A stretch of DNA of 56,713 bases from Clostridia bacterium (GTDB lineage Bacteria; Bacillota; Peptococcia; DRI-13; SM3-B62): positions 1-56,713 of the forward strand of contig JAHDQS010000050.1 in the NCBI GenBank assembly GCA_018433675.1. The letters run 5' to 3'. Below the pieces are notes generated by a model that was not told the origin of the DNA, did not search any database, and saw only the letters and a list, made by a program, of their open reading frames with translations. Made by a program: the position numbers and the translations under genes. Below, one piece after another: positions 34,563 to 44,900 of this stretch. Numbering within the stretch: the stretch's first letter is position 1; every line of letters begins with the position of its first letter.

Positions 34563-35462
34563 GTGGAATCAGTGAAAGCAAAACCGAAGGTTCAAAACGA
34601 AAAAAAGCGTAAGCGACGTACTGTTGGCGCTGAAATATGGCGCAATTTCAAAAAGAATAAGGGAGCAATGATTGGTCTTGGTATAATCATTGCAGTTTTT
34701 ATCGTCGCCTTTGCTGCCAACTATATATATGATTACGCCACACAAGTGATAAAAGTAAGCGCATCAGATAGATTGCAATCACCATCCTGGTCACATCCTT
34801 TCGGTACAGATCAATACGGTCGTGACATCATGATTCGTATTCTCTACGGCGCTCGTTATTCTCTTACAGTGGGTATCGTTGCCGTTTTTATCGCACTTTC
34901 GATAGGTGCTTCCCTAGGAGTTATTGCAGGGTATTACGGTGGGTTCGTGGACAATCTCATTATGAGAATGTCTGATGTGTTCGCTTCAATCCCCAGCATT
35001 TTGCTTGCTATCTGTATTTCAACGGCCTTTGGGCAAAGCATCTTTGTGTTGATGCTTGCAGTAGGGATTGTCAGTGTGCCGCACTTTTGTAGAGTAGCAC
35101 GTGCCGCCGTTATGATGGTGTTTGATCAAGAATATATTGAAGCTTCCCGGGCGGCAGCTGCACGGGATTGGCAGGTTATTGTTAGTCACATTATTCCTAA
35201 TTCGTTGGCACCAATAATGGTGCAGAGTACGATGCGTGTTGCCCAGGCTATCATTGTTGCGGCATCATTAAGCTTTCTTGGGCTTGGTGTTCCGGCACCT
35301 GCTCCTGAATGGGGTGGGATGCTTTCGGAAGGTCGTGCATTTATACGTGATTATAGCTATATGACCATGTTCCCTGGCCTTGCGATTATGGTCACGGTGC
35401 TTGCCATCAACTTAATCGGTGACGGTCTGCGCGATGCTATGGATCCCAAACTCAAACGATAG
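34563..35462 (+). CDS. ABC transporter permease (DppC/OppC type)
   Basis: 299 aa. A basic N-terminal tail, one membrane segment (IGLGIIIAVFIVAFAANYIY), the hallmark HPFGTDQYGRDIMIRILYGA, then five more segments. The EAA loop is EYIEASRAAAARDWQVIVSH. C-terminal INLIGDGLRDAMDPKLKR is characteristic of DppC. GTG start with GAGGAGG upstream, 12 bases after the DppB-type gene. Confidence 0.94.
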   Translation: MESVKAKPKVQNEKKRKRRTVGAEIWRNFKKNKGAMIGLGIIIAVFIVAFAANYIYDYATQVIKVSASDRLQSPSWSHPFGTDQYGRDIMIRILYGARYSLTVGIVAVFIALSIGASLGVIAGYYGGFVDNLIMRMSDVFASIPSILLAICISTAFGQSIFVLMLAVGIVSVPHFCRVARAAVMMVFDQEYIEASRAAAARDWQVIVSHIIPNSLAPIMVQSTMRVAQAIIVAASLSFLGLGVPAPAPEWGGMLSEGRAFIRDYSYMTMFPGLAIMVTVLAINLIGDGLRDAMDPKLKR

Positions 35463-35475
35463 AGAGGAATATAAA

Positions 35476-36483
35476 ATGAACACGAACACAAATGATCTGA
35501 TCATGGAGATAGAAAATCTTGTAGTACGTTATGAGACTGAAGACGATATCATTGAGGCTGTCAATGGTATTGATTTAAAGCTTGGACGTAAACATGCCCT
35601 GGGGCTGGTTGGGGAAACGGGTGCAGGTAAAACAACCTCTGCTCTGGCCATACTTAACCTCATTCAATCTCCTCCCGGTGTTATCAAGGAAGGCAAGATT
35701 CTGCTTGACGGAATAGATATGCTTTCTCGTAGCGCAAAGGAACTGGAAAAGATACGCGGTAAAAATGTTTCAATGATCTTTCAAGACCCCATGACAGCGC
35801 TTAATCCTGTGTTTACAGTGGGAGAGCAAATTGCCGAGAGTATCCTGTTGCATGAAAACGTAAACAAAGCTGAGGCAAATAGGCGGGCGAAGCAAATGCT
35901 AGAGACGGTCGGAATACCGGGTGAGCGTGCAAATGAATATCCTCACCAGTTTTCCGGGGGGATGAGGCAACGAGTCGTTATAGCTATCGCCTTGGCTTGT
36001 CATCCTAAACTGCTGATTGCAGATGAACCGACCACCGCATTGGATGTTACCATCCAGGCGCAGGTACTTGAAATAATGAAAGAGCTTAAGCAACAGTACC
36101 AAACTTCCTTAATCATGATTACGCACGACTTGGGGATTATCGCCGAAATATGTGATGAAGTAGCCATCATGTATGCCGGTCGCATCGTAGAGCAGGGGTC
36201 CCTGGAGGATATATTCAATCGTACGAGGCATCCCTACACCGAGGGACTTTTTAATTCATTGCCTAATATTAATGAGCGTAAAGCCAGATTGCAGCCGATA
36301 CCGGGTTTAATGCCCGATCCAACCGATCTGCCGACCGGTTGCTCTTTTGCGCCGCGTTGCCCCTATGCTAGCGCCGAATGTGAAGTGCGGCAGCCGGAAA
36401 AACGCTGGCTTAGCGATACTCACATGGTTGCGTGCACGGCGTATGATGATCCTAATTTCCGTATCAAGAGGAGGGATAAGTGA
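35476..36483 (+). CDS. Oligopeptide ABC transporter ATPase (DppD/OppD type)
   Basis: 335 aa. Walker A GETGAGKTT, Q-loop, signature FSGGMRQRVVIAIAL, Walker B LLIADEPTTALD and the H-loop ITHDLGI are complete. The C-terminal oligopeptide extension has the cysteine-rich CSFAPRCPYASAEC, which in some relatives binds an iron-sulfur cluster. ATG 35476 is preceded by AGAGGAAT; the frame opens upstream inside the DppC-type gene. It pairs with the next ATPase. Confidence 0.94.
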   Translation: MNTNTNDLIMEIENLVVRYETEDDIIEAVNGIDLKLGRKHALGLVGETGAGKTTSALAILNLIQSPPGVIKEGKILLDGIDMLSRSAKELEKIRGKNVSMIFQDPMTALNPVFTVGEQIAESILLHENVNKAEANRRAKQMLETVGIPGERANEYPHQFSGGMRQRVVIAIALACHPKLLIADEPTTALDVTIQAQVLEIMKELKQQYQTSLIMITHDLGIIAEICDEVAIMYAGRIVEQGSLEDIFNRTRHPYTEGLFNSLPNINERKARLQPIPGLMPDPTDLPTGCSFAPRCPYASAECEVRQPEKRWLSDTHMVACTAYDDPNFRIKRRDK

Positions 36484-37439
36484 TGATCGACACTTTGCTG
36501 GAGGTACGGAACCTGAAAAAGTATTTTAAAACAAACCGCGGTATGCTTCATGCGGTTGACGATGTAAGCTTTGAGATTAAGCAGGGGACAACCCTGGGTG
36601 TTGTGGGGGAATCGGGTTGTGGCAAGTCGACGATCGGCAGGAGCATTTTGCGTTTGATTGAACCTACATCGGGTGAGGTTATCTTTGATGGTAAGGATAT
36701 TACTAAACTCAGTAAGAACGGGCTTCGCAAAATGAGGAAAAACATGCAAATTATTTTTCAGGATCCGTTTTCATCACTTGATCCGCGCAAGACTGTTTCC
36801 CAAATCATCAGTGAACCCATCGTGCTTAACAAACTCATAAAGGGACGCCGACAGATTGAAGAACGTGTGTCGGAACTCATGGAGACAGTGGGTTTAGCCG
36901 AACGGCTTATTAACAGCTATCCCCATGAACTGGATGGCGGGCGCCGTCAGCGCATTGGTGTGGCTCGTGCCCTGGCAATGGAGCCAAAGTTTATCGTTTG
37001 TGACGAGCCGGTGTCGGCACTTGATGTCTCTATTCAGGCTCAGATTTTAAATTTACTGGCGGATTTGCAGGACAAGCTGGGACTGACTTATATTTTCATA
37101 ACCCATGATCTTTCAGTGGTTCACCATTTTGCTGACGAAATTGCCGTGATGTATCTTGGGAAATTGGTAGAAAAGGCCTCGGCTGAAGAGTTGTTTGCAA
37201 ATCCGATGCATCCCTACACGAAAGCTTTGCTTTCGGCAATTCCTGTACCGGAGTTGTCGGCACGCAAAGAAAGGATAATTCTCAAAGGTGAGGTTACTTC
37301 CCCCGTTAATTTGCCTGATGAGTGTAGGTTTGCGAAACGCTGCATGTATGTCAAAGAAAAATGTTATCAGAAGAACCCGTCGCTTTGTGAACTTGCCTCC
37401 AATCATTTTGTATCATGTTATTATCCGTTAGGAGTGTAA
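36483..37439 (+). CDS. Oligopeptide ABC transporter ATPase (DppF/OppF type)
   Basis: 318 aa. Walker A GESGCGKST, Walker B FIVCDEPVSALD and ITHDLSV are standard. The ABC signature reads LDGGRRQRIGVARAL in place of LSGGQ-QR, so Ser is replaced by Asp and Gln by Arg. Similar variants occur in a subset of clostridial peptide transporters, but the site may be weak or degenerate. The C-terminal CRFAKRCMYVKEKC matches the oligopeptide extension. ATG 36483 overlaps the stop of the preceding ATPase gene (TGATG). GAGGAGGG lies upstream. Confidence 0.93.
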   Translation: MIDTLLEVRNLKKYFKTNRGMLHAVDDVSFEIKQGTTLGVVGESGCGKSTIGRSILRLIEPTSGEVIFDGKDITKLSKNGLRKMRKNMQIIFQDPFSSLDPRKTVSQIISEPIVLNKLIKGRRQIEERVSELMETVGLAERLINSYPHELDGGRRQRIGVARALAMEPKFIVCDEPVSALDVSIQAQILNLLADLQDKLGLTYIFITHDLSVVHHFADEIAVMYLGKLVEKASAEELFANPMHPYTKALLSAIPVPELSARKERIILKGEVTSPVNLPDECRFAKRCMYVKEKCYQKNPSLCELASNHFVSCYYPLGV

Positions 37440-37463
37440 ATAAGCAGTGAAATGGAGGATATT

Positions 37464-38486
37464 ATGAGTATTAAACTGGATCTTTTGTATTTATGTCAAA
37501 GAGACGTCCTGCAGCTTGGTGGCGATGATATGTCGTCAGCAATACAGGATATGGAAAAGGTATTTGTATTGAAAGAAAAAAAAGATGTACGCGTACCCGA
37601 TAAAGTTTCAATGGGTTTCGGAGATAGTATCAGTGAAGAAAAAACAAAAGGGCGTATCAATGCTATGCCCGGATATCTCGGCGGGGAATACGACATGGCC
37701 GGGATTAAGTGGATTGGTAGTAACCCGGGCAACCTATCCCGTGGACTGCCGCGGGCAAGTGCTATTACAATTCTTAATGATCCCGATACAAAATTCCCGA
37801 TTGCCATCATGGACGGTACTGTTATCAGTGTGGCTCGTACCGGAGCGGTTGGCGGAGTAGCTGCAAGGTATTTGTCAAAAAAAAATAGCAAGACGCTGTT
37901 ACTTATTGGGGCAGGTCTGCAGAGCCGCACTCAGTTGGAAGCCGTGCTGATTGCTTGTCCAAGCTTAGAGAACATCTATATTTACGATATTTCGCTTGAA
38001 ATGGCTCAGCGCTATGCCTTGGAAATGGGGGAGAAGTTAGACTGTAAGATTGAAGCGGTGAAGGAAGGAAAATCCTATGCACAAAAAGCCGATATCCTAA
38101 TAACGGTTACCGGCTCGGCTAAACCGGTCATTGATGCCGATTGGCTTAGCAAGGGTTGCTTGTATATTAATATTGGGGGTTTTGAGTGTACATACGATAC
38201 CGTTAAAAAAGCCGACCGATTGTTTGTAGATAACTGGGAAGCTGTGAAGCACAGAAACGCGAGTGCAATTGCTAAAATGGCTAACGAGGGAATAATTGAC
38301 GATAATGATGTTACCGGAAATATTGGTGAAGTAATAATTGGTGGCAAGAAGGGTCGCATTAATGATGATGATATCATTTATTTTAACTGCGTAGGAATGG
38401 GCATTGAAGATATAGCAATCGCGACGCGCGTTTATCGTCGGGCGATCAAGGAAAAAGTTGGACAGATACTTAAATATTGGAGTTGA
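37464..38486 (+). CDS. Ornithine cyclodeaminase / mu-crystallin family enzyme
   Basis: 340 aa. Two-domain NAD(P)-dependent fold: substrate-binding KVSMGFGD and GYLGGEYDMAGIKWIGSNP, ASAITILND, DGTVISVARTGAVGGVAARY, then the Rossmann loop LIGAGLQSRTQL. Family members include ornithine cyclodeaminase, alanine dehydrogenase (archaeal type) and opine or diaminopropionate-forming dehydrogenases, and sequence by eye does not choose among them. As the last gene in a sigma-54-controlled peptide-type transporter operon it probably acts on an imported amino acid or amino acid conjugate. TGGAGG precedes ATG 37464; the upstream ATG 37452 overlaps that site. Confidence 0.85.
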   Translation: MSIKLDLLYLCQRDVLQLGGDDMSSAIQDMEKVFVLKEKKDVRVPDKVSMGFGDSISEEKTKGRINAMPGYLGGEYDMAGIKWIGSNPGNLSRGLPRASAITILNDPDTKFPIAIMDGTVISVARTGAVGGVAARYLSKKNSKTLLLIGAGLQSRTQLEAVLIACPSLENIYIYDISLEMAQRYALEMGEKLDCKIEAVKEGKSYAQKADILITVTGSAKPVIDADWLSKGCLYINIGGFECTYDTVKKADRLFVDNWEAVKHRNASAIAKMANEGIIDDNDVTGNIGEVIIGGKKGRINDDDIIYFNCVGMGIEDIAIATRVYRRAIKEKVGQILKYWS

Positions 38487-38530
38487 AGAAGAAGCCAGAA
38501 AACCAGAGGGACGGTTCTTTCGGTCTGACC

Positions 38531-38566
38531 AAATAATCCGGGTGGTAAATAACACCCGGATTATTT
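38531..38566. terminator. Terminator hairpin after the transporter operon
   Basis: A perfect 14-bp stem (AAATAATCCGGGTG / CACCCGGATTATTT) has an 8-base loop. It is A-rich on the left and T-rich on the right, so it could act in both directions. It closes the transporter operon. Confidence 0.75.
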
Positions 38567-38635
38567 ATGCTCCAATATATCAGAAAATTGGGAAAAACAA
38601 ATGAGATAATGGGAAAACAGAATAATAAGAACCCC

Positions 38636-38668
38636 ACCCGACATCGCAATCAAAGATTGCTGTCGGGT
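38636..38668 (+). other. Second hairpin in the gap before the giant surface gene
   Basis: ACCCGAC pairs with GTCGGGT and, inside, GCAATC pairs with GATTGC around an AAA loop, with a small bulge. No T-run follows. It may be a reserve terminator or the 3' end of a small RNA; nothing more can be said. Confidence 0.4.
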
Positions 38669-38698
38669 CCCGGGAACCTTGTTGTATTTACAATAAGG

Positions 38699-38737
38699 TG
38701 ACAAATTCTTGTCACAAATAATGACAAGAATTTGTCA
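38699..38737. repeat. Nested palindromes upstream of the giant surface gene
   Basis: TGACAAATTCTTGTCA (38699-38714) and TGACAAGAATTTGTCA (38722-38737) are exact reverse complements of each other, 7 bases apart. Each arm is itself an imperfect palindrome with TGACAA/TTGTCA ends around a 4-base core. This gives four TGACA-type half sites, as expected of an operator for a dimeric regulator. Confidence 0.8.
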
Positions 38738-38930
38738 TTGACAGATGTAAATAATGTTAGATTTGGCAGACAAATCATTATATAATTATAAGACAGACTC
38801 GGAAAAATGCGGCAATTCGTCGTGCGTGGGGGGAATATGTGTACATAAATGGGAAAATTGAACCAATTAAATAATTAAATGGCTTCTGAAAATGATGATT
38901 TTCTACTGAAAAAACGAGGGAGGATTAGCA
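38738..38930 (+). promoter_or_regulatory. Leader region of the giant surface gene
   Basis: TTGACA at 38738 abuts the nested palindromes but has no good -10 at 16-18 bases. TATAAT at 38781 lacks a good -35. Promoter activity may therefore need an activator bound at the palindromes. The rest, about 140 bases of AT-rich leader, holds no ORF or riboswitch that I recognise; GAGGGAGG stands just before the ATG. Confidence 0.35.
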
Positions 38931-41900
38931 ATGAAAAGATTCACAGGTGTCTTGGTAATATTAATAATGCTTCTATCAATGTTCCCTTTAAATATTTTTG
39001 CTATGGAGAATATGATTGAGGGTGCGGAACAGTCTGTAAAGCTCACCATAGGCGGGAAAAGCTATACGGTCGGTAACAGGCTTGCTCAAACAGACGTAGC
39101 ACCATATATTAAAAGCTTAAGTGCGGGCGGCGGCAGGACGATGGTTCCGGTGGCTTTTGTGGCCCCTGCTTTAGGAACGGAGCCTGCTGTATGGCTGCCG
39201 GACGAAAGAGCTGTTTTGGTGAATAAAGGAGACAAGCAAATAAGGATTACTATTGATAGCAAGGAATTGCTTGTCAATGGGAAAAAGCTACAGATGGATG
39301 TAGCTGCGGAGATAAAGGATTTGGGTAACGGCGGAGGGAGAACTATGCTGCCCATCGCTTTTATTGCCAGAGCCTTAGAGGTTGGGTATGAGTGGAATGA
39401 AGCAGACAGATCTGTTAAGTTCTTTGGATATAATAAGACCTTCGAGGCACAAGGGACTTATGGTCCCGATATTGGCAGCGAAACGATAGAAGGCAACGTC
39501 ATAATCAAGGCTGATGGAATAACCTTGCAAAACACTATAATCAAGGGCAACTTAACAATCAGTGAAGAAGTGGGCGATGGGGACGTTACCCTTAACAACA
39601 TAACAGTCCAAGGAAACACCTATATCCGCGGCGGCGGAGAGGACAGCATACATATCAACGGCGGTCGGTACGCCAACGTTGTCATAGACAATGTTGAGGG
39701 ACGGGTAAGGGTAGTAGCGACGGATGTCAATAACCTTCAGGTTGTGATTTCGGATGATGCAGCCGGAGAAGAGATAATCCTGGAAGGCGGTTTTGAAAAT
39801 GTTTTGGTTCAGGCCGCAGGGACAAAAATCACTTTAAGTTCAGACACAGTAGTAGAAAAGATGGTTTTAGACAGCCGGGCGGAAGTAAAAGGCACAGGAA
39901 CAATCAAGGAAGCTGATGTCAATGCTGATGGGGTGACCTTTGAGAAGGATCCCCATAGCCAAACGGTAAATCCTCTGGTGGTAACACCTCCGACTAACAC
40001 CACTGGAACAGGGTCTGTCGTTACTGGTGGCGGCGGAGGCGGCAGCAGCTCCGATGATAGCAGTCCTCCTGTCAGCGCGGTAGGTGCTGTTGCAATCACA
40101 ACGGCTCCGGCTGTTGTCAGCGGGTTGGCATATGATGCGGGAACGGTAACGGTGACCTTGTCAAGCGCAACAAGCGGCGCGGAAATTCGTTATACCACTA
40201 ACGGAAGCACACCGACTGCGTCTTCAACCTTGTATACTGCTCCATTTACAGTAAGCAATACCAACGGTGCAGCCGGGGGGACATATACTGTCAAAGCTAT
40301 TGGTATAAAATCAGGCATGACAAATTCGGCAGTTGCACAAAAAGCGATTGTATATAATCCACAGACGACGGCTACAGTAAATACTGCAGCTGAATTTGCT
40401 GTAGCCATTGCAAACAACAATGTGACTTCGATTACTCTGGGAGGGGATTTCACCGGGGATGTAACGGCTATTCGCACAGGAACAAACAATCTAAATATTA
40501 ACTTCAGTTCATTTGTATTGACCGGAAACATGAACGTTACGGCAAACAGCGTAACAAACCTGACTTTAAGCGGTACTGCGGTTCCTGCAATAACAGGGAA
40601 TCTGACAGTGTCGGCAACAAGCGCCACTGTGACAAACGGTCTGAGTGTGGGCGGGACGATAACCGTTAACGATGTAGGCAGTCATTCCTGGATTGAGCAG
40701 GTTGACGGCAATAGGATAATCCTGACAGACTCCAATGGTGGAAGTGTTGTGATTGAAGGTAATCCTGATGAAATAACCGTAGAATCTACGGCAGACGGCG
40801 GTATAAATATTACGACAAACACTCCGGCTAAGATCACTATAAATGCGGGAGCGAATGTTGCCAACATAACCGCGAGTTCAACAGCGGCAGGAACGAGTAT
40901 TGTAAACAACGGGACGGTTGCCAGTGTAACAGCCAATTCGGATATAGACCTTGAAAATAATAATGGGGCTGTCAATATAGGCGGTGGCGGTACAGTAGGG
41001 GCTTCGGGTACTGCCGCAAATGACTTGACAGTAACAGACACAGCAATTGTGGTCGAAGGGATTTCGGCGCTTCTTGGTGTCGACCAGGCGGAAATTAGGA
41101 TGGGAGCCACGACGGCAGCAAACATTACCGGTATTGTTCCGGGGCCTGGAGAGACTCTTAATGTGGCTTCTGCCAATACAAGCATAGTGACAGTTGATGA
41201 TGCCGCCGGTCTGGCAATTACAGCCCAAGCCCCGGGAAAAACGGCAGTGACGGTGCAGGTGAAGAATGCAGACAGTGATGTCATCAAACAAGGAACGGTA
41301 TTTATTACGGTTCTTCCGGAATTGATCTCAGCAGCATCTGCTGCAATAGATGTCCCTACAGCAGGAGCGACACCGCAAACCGCAGCCCAGATTGAAGCTG
41401 CCACAGGGAATGGGGATTATACGGTGGCGGGGGTAACCTGGAACGAAGCTTTGACTGAGGCAGGCAAATTCAAAGCCGGACAAGTCTATACAGCAAATAT
41501 TGTGCTTGTTTCCAAGAACAACAAGGCCTTCCAGTCGGCGGCGTTTACCCCGACTGTGACAGGTGCGGCATCTGTCGGTACGACGGTTACTGTCGGCAGC
41601 GGGGTTGGAAATAGGGTTTCCTTCACAGTTGCTTTCCCGTCTACTGCGTCCTTGGCGATAAGCAGCATTGCCGTAACCACCCAACCGACAAAGATTAGTT
41701 ATACTGAGTATTTGGATGATACGCTGGTGCTGAACGGTATGGTGGTGACAGAAACCAATAATGACGGAACAACAGCAGTCGTGGCATTTGCAGACGGTAC
41801 GGCTACGGGCTATACAGCGAATCCTGCCAATGGCACGGTGTTGGTGGCAGCGGTCCATGACGGTACTGCGGTGACAATAACACATAATGCCTCGGCTAAA

Positions 41901-44900
41901 ACAGCAACCACCGGCACTTTAACCGTGGCGGCGTTTGATCCGGTAGATATAACCTCGGCTTCGGTAACAATCACCGCGCCGGTAGCGGGGGCAACACCTG
42001 AGACGGCATTGGGGGTAGAAGTGGCAACTGCCAATGCGGATTATACGGTGTCAGGTTTAACTTGGAATGAAGCCTTTACTGCAGGCGGAAAGTTTAAGGC
42101 CGGTCAAGTATACACCGCAACAGTGGAATTGACCTCGAAGAATACCAAAGAGTTTCAGGCGGCAGCCTTCACTCCGACAGTGGCGGGTGCGGCTTCGGTT
42201 GGCACGACGACTACAACAGGCACTGGTGTGGGGAATACCGTAAGCTTTACTGTGAATTATGCTGCGACAAGTGCATTGGAAGTAAACAACATTACGGTGA
42301 AAACACAGCCGGCTACTCTGAATTACGTAGAAGGCCAAAGCCTTTCCTTGGCAGGCTTGGTAGCTACCCTGACATATAACGATGGTACAACCGAAGATGT
42401 GGCTTCAGCCGATTTTGCGGCCAAAGGTATAACCGCCAATCCGTCTAATGGTACGGCATTGACAGCGGCAACACATAACGGCAATCCGGTAACGTTATCC
42501 TGCAACGGCAAGACGGCAACTACAGCTAACCTGGTAGTGATAGCTGCAGTAAACGACACCGCAACAGTAAATGAAGACGGCACAGTATTGCTCGATGTTT
42601 TGACGAATGATGTTGCCGGTACTGCTGCGGTATCGATCACAGGCTTTACTCAGGGTGTTAACGGAACGGTATCACAGGAAGGAAATTCCTTAAGATATAC
42701 GCCGGATGCTAATTACAGCGGAACAGACAGCTTCACTTATGATATGAGCGATGGCATTAGCGGAACAGATACGGCGACGGTCAATGTGACGGTCAATCCC
42801 GTCAATGACGTACCGACAGCGAATGACGATACGGCAACAGTTGCTGAGGACGGGACAGTATTAATCGATGTGCTGGTTAATGACACGGATGTGGATGGAG
42901 ATACCTTGACGGTTAGCGGATATACTCAAGGTATTAACGGAACAGTGGCGCAGGAAGGAGATTCCTTAAGATATACGCCGGATGCTAATTTCAACGGTGT
43001 GGATAACTTCGGATATACGATAAACGATGGAAACGGTGGAACAGCGGGAGCCACGATATATGTGACGGTTAATCCTGTTAACGACGCGCCGACGGCGAAT
43101 GACAATATGGCAACAGTTGAGAAGGATGGTACAGTATTAATCGATGTGCTGGTTAATGATACGGATGTGGATGGAGATACCATAGCTATCAGCGGCTTCA
43201 CCCAGGGTGTTAATGGAACGGTATCACAAGAAGGGGATTCCCTGAGGTATACACCGGATGCGGGCTATATCGGAGGGGACAGCTTTACCTATGAGATAAG
43301 CGACGGCAACGGGGGAACAGATACGGCAACGGTAAATATGAACGTAGTGGATCAAACAGCACCGGCGCTTAGCGCAACCGGTATCAGTGGAGTCACTGAT
43401 ACAACAGCTACCTTGGAGTTTACTTCCAACGAAGCCGGAACATATTATTACCTAATCTATACAGCGGAAGACGCAGCTCCTGATGCAGCCACTATCAAAG
43501 CACAGGGGACAGCGGTGGCAAAAGGAACGAGCGCAGCGGCCGCAGCGGCGAATGCAGTCGATGTAACAGGATTAACAGCTTTGACATCTTACAACGCTTA
43601 TGTTGTCGTGGAAGACGGATCTGCCAATATTTCAGCAGTTGCTACGATACCATTTATGACAACAGCAGATCCAAGCACTTTCCTGGCAGGAGACTTACTT
43701 GCTGCAGATGCCGGTACGAATTTTATCGGAGTTCTTTACAGCAAGGATGGAAATATCTATTACAATACAACAGATGCAAGCGGTTTGTGGGGAACTGAAA
43801 CGTTGCTGGGAAGCGGCACAGAGGGAAATCTGGACATCAAGGCCGATAAACCTCAAGTTGTTTACACCACCTCCGGGGCAATAGGGTATAGAGCGTACGA
43901 CGGAACGACGTGGACAGCCGAACAGCTGATTTCAAGCAGGAACGGCGGAAGTTGCTCCAAGGCTGATATTGCCGTAGACAGCAGTGGATATGCCCATATA
44001 ACCTACACGGATACTATGGGAGATACCGGTATTTATAATAGAGATGACATTATGTATGCCGTCAATTCTTCGGGCAGCTTTGTCAAACATATGGTTTATA
44101 ACGGATATTATGAGAATTTGGGTGGCGCGGATTATATCGGTGATTACTACAACAAGGGTTCATATATTGCTGTAGATGGGAATGACAATTATTACGTTGC
44201 AACACACAGGCAACAATACACTAAGAATATGTCTTGGAACGCGAGTACATATTCGGTCTCAGTGAAAATGAATCCTGTGGAAGGCAGTCAGGATGCCATC
44301 GGAAATACAGCTACTTCTTCATCCAATATATTTGACATTTACGATCTTACAGCAGGTGGCGGTAAACTCGAAATCCTCTATAAGCACACTACATTTAAGA
44401 AGGCGGACCTGACCTCCAGTGCAGGAACGATCAGCTTCGGCAATATCAGCGAGCTTGCCGCCGGTACGGTCAGTTCTGTGGCAACAGACGGCAGTGACGT
44501 TGTCGTAGGAGGGAAAGCATCAACAGCCACCAACATACTCCAAACCCATTATAACGGTAGTGCAAACGCTTATGACGGGATGGTTGTCAAAGGTCTGAAA
44601 GTAAGCGTGGTTAAACTCGGTGACAAGTTCTATGCACTTTACACCGATAATGGTGACGGCAATATTAAAGGAACAGAGGTAGCAGGAGACCTTTCAGGAT
44701 TCAATGTGGCTTTGGTTGAAGCAGGTGACAAATATCAAGGTGTTATGTTTGGACTGGGCATAACCGGGGCTAAAGACGCAGCTGGGGACAATCTGGCAGG
44801 AGATGTCAATGTTACCGTAACCAGCGACCGGGCTGACGCAGAGGTATATAACGGTGCGGTCACGTTCACGGCAGGGGAAGCTAACCTGCCTGTGGTCCTG

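Noticed and set aside
38738-38766. TTGACA as a standard promoter for the giant surface gene
   Set aside because: No acceptable -10 at 15-19 bases; kept only as part of a control region.
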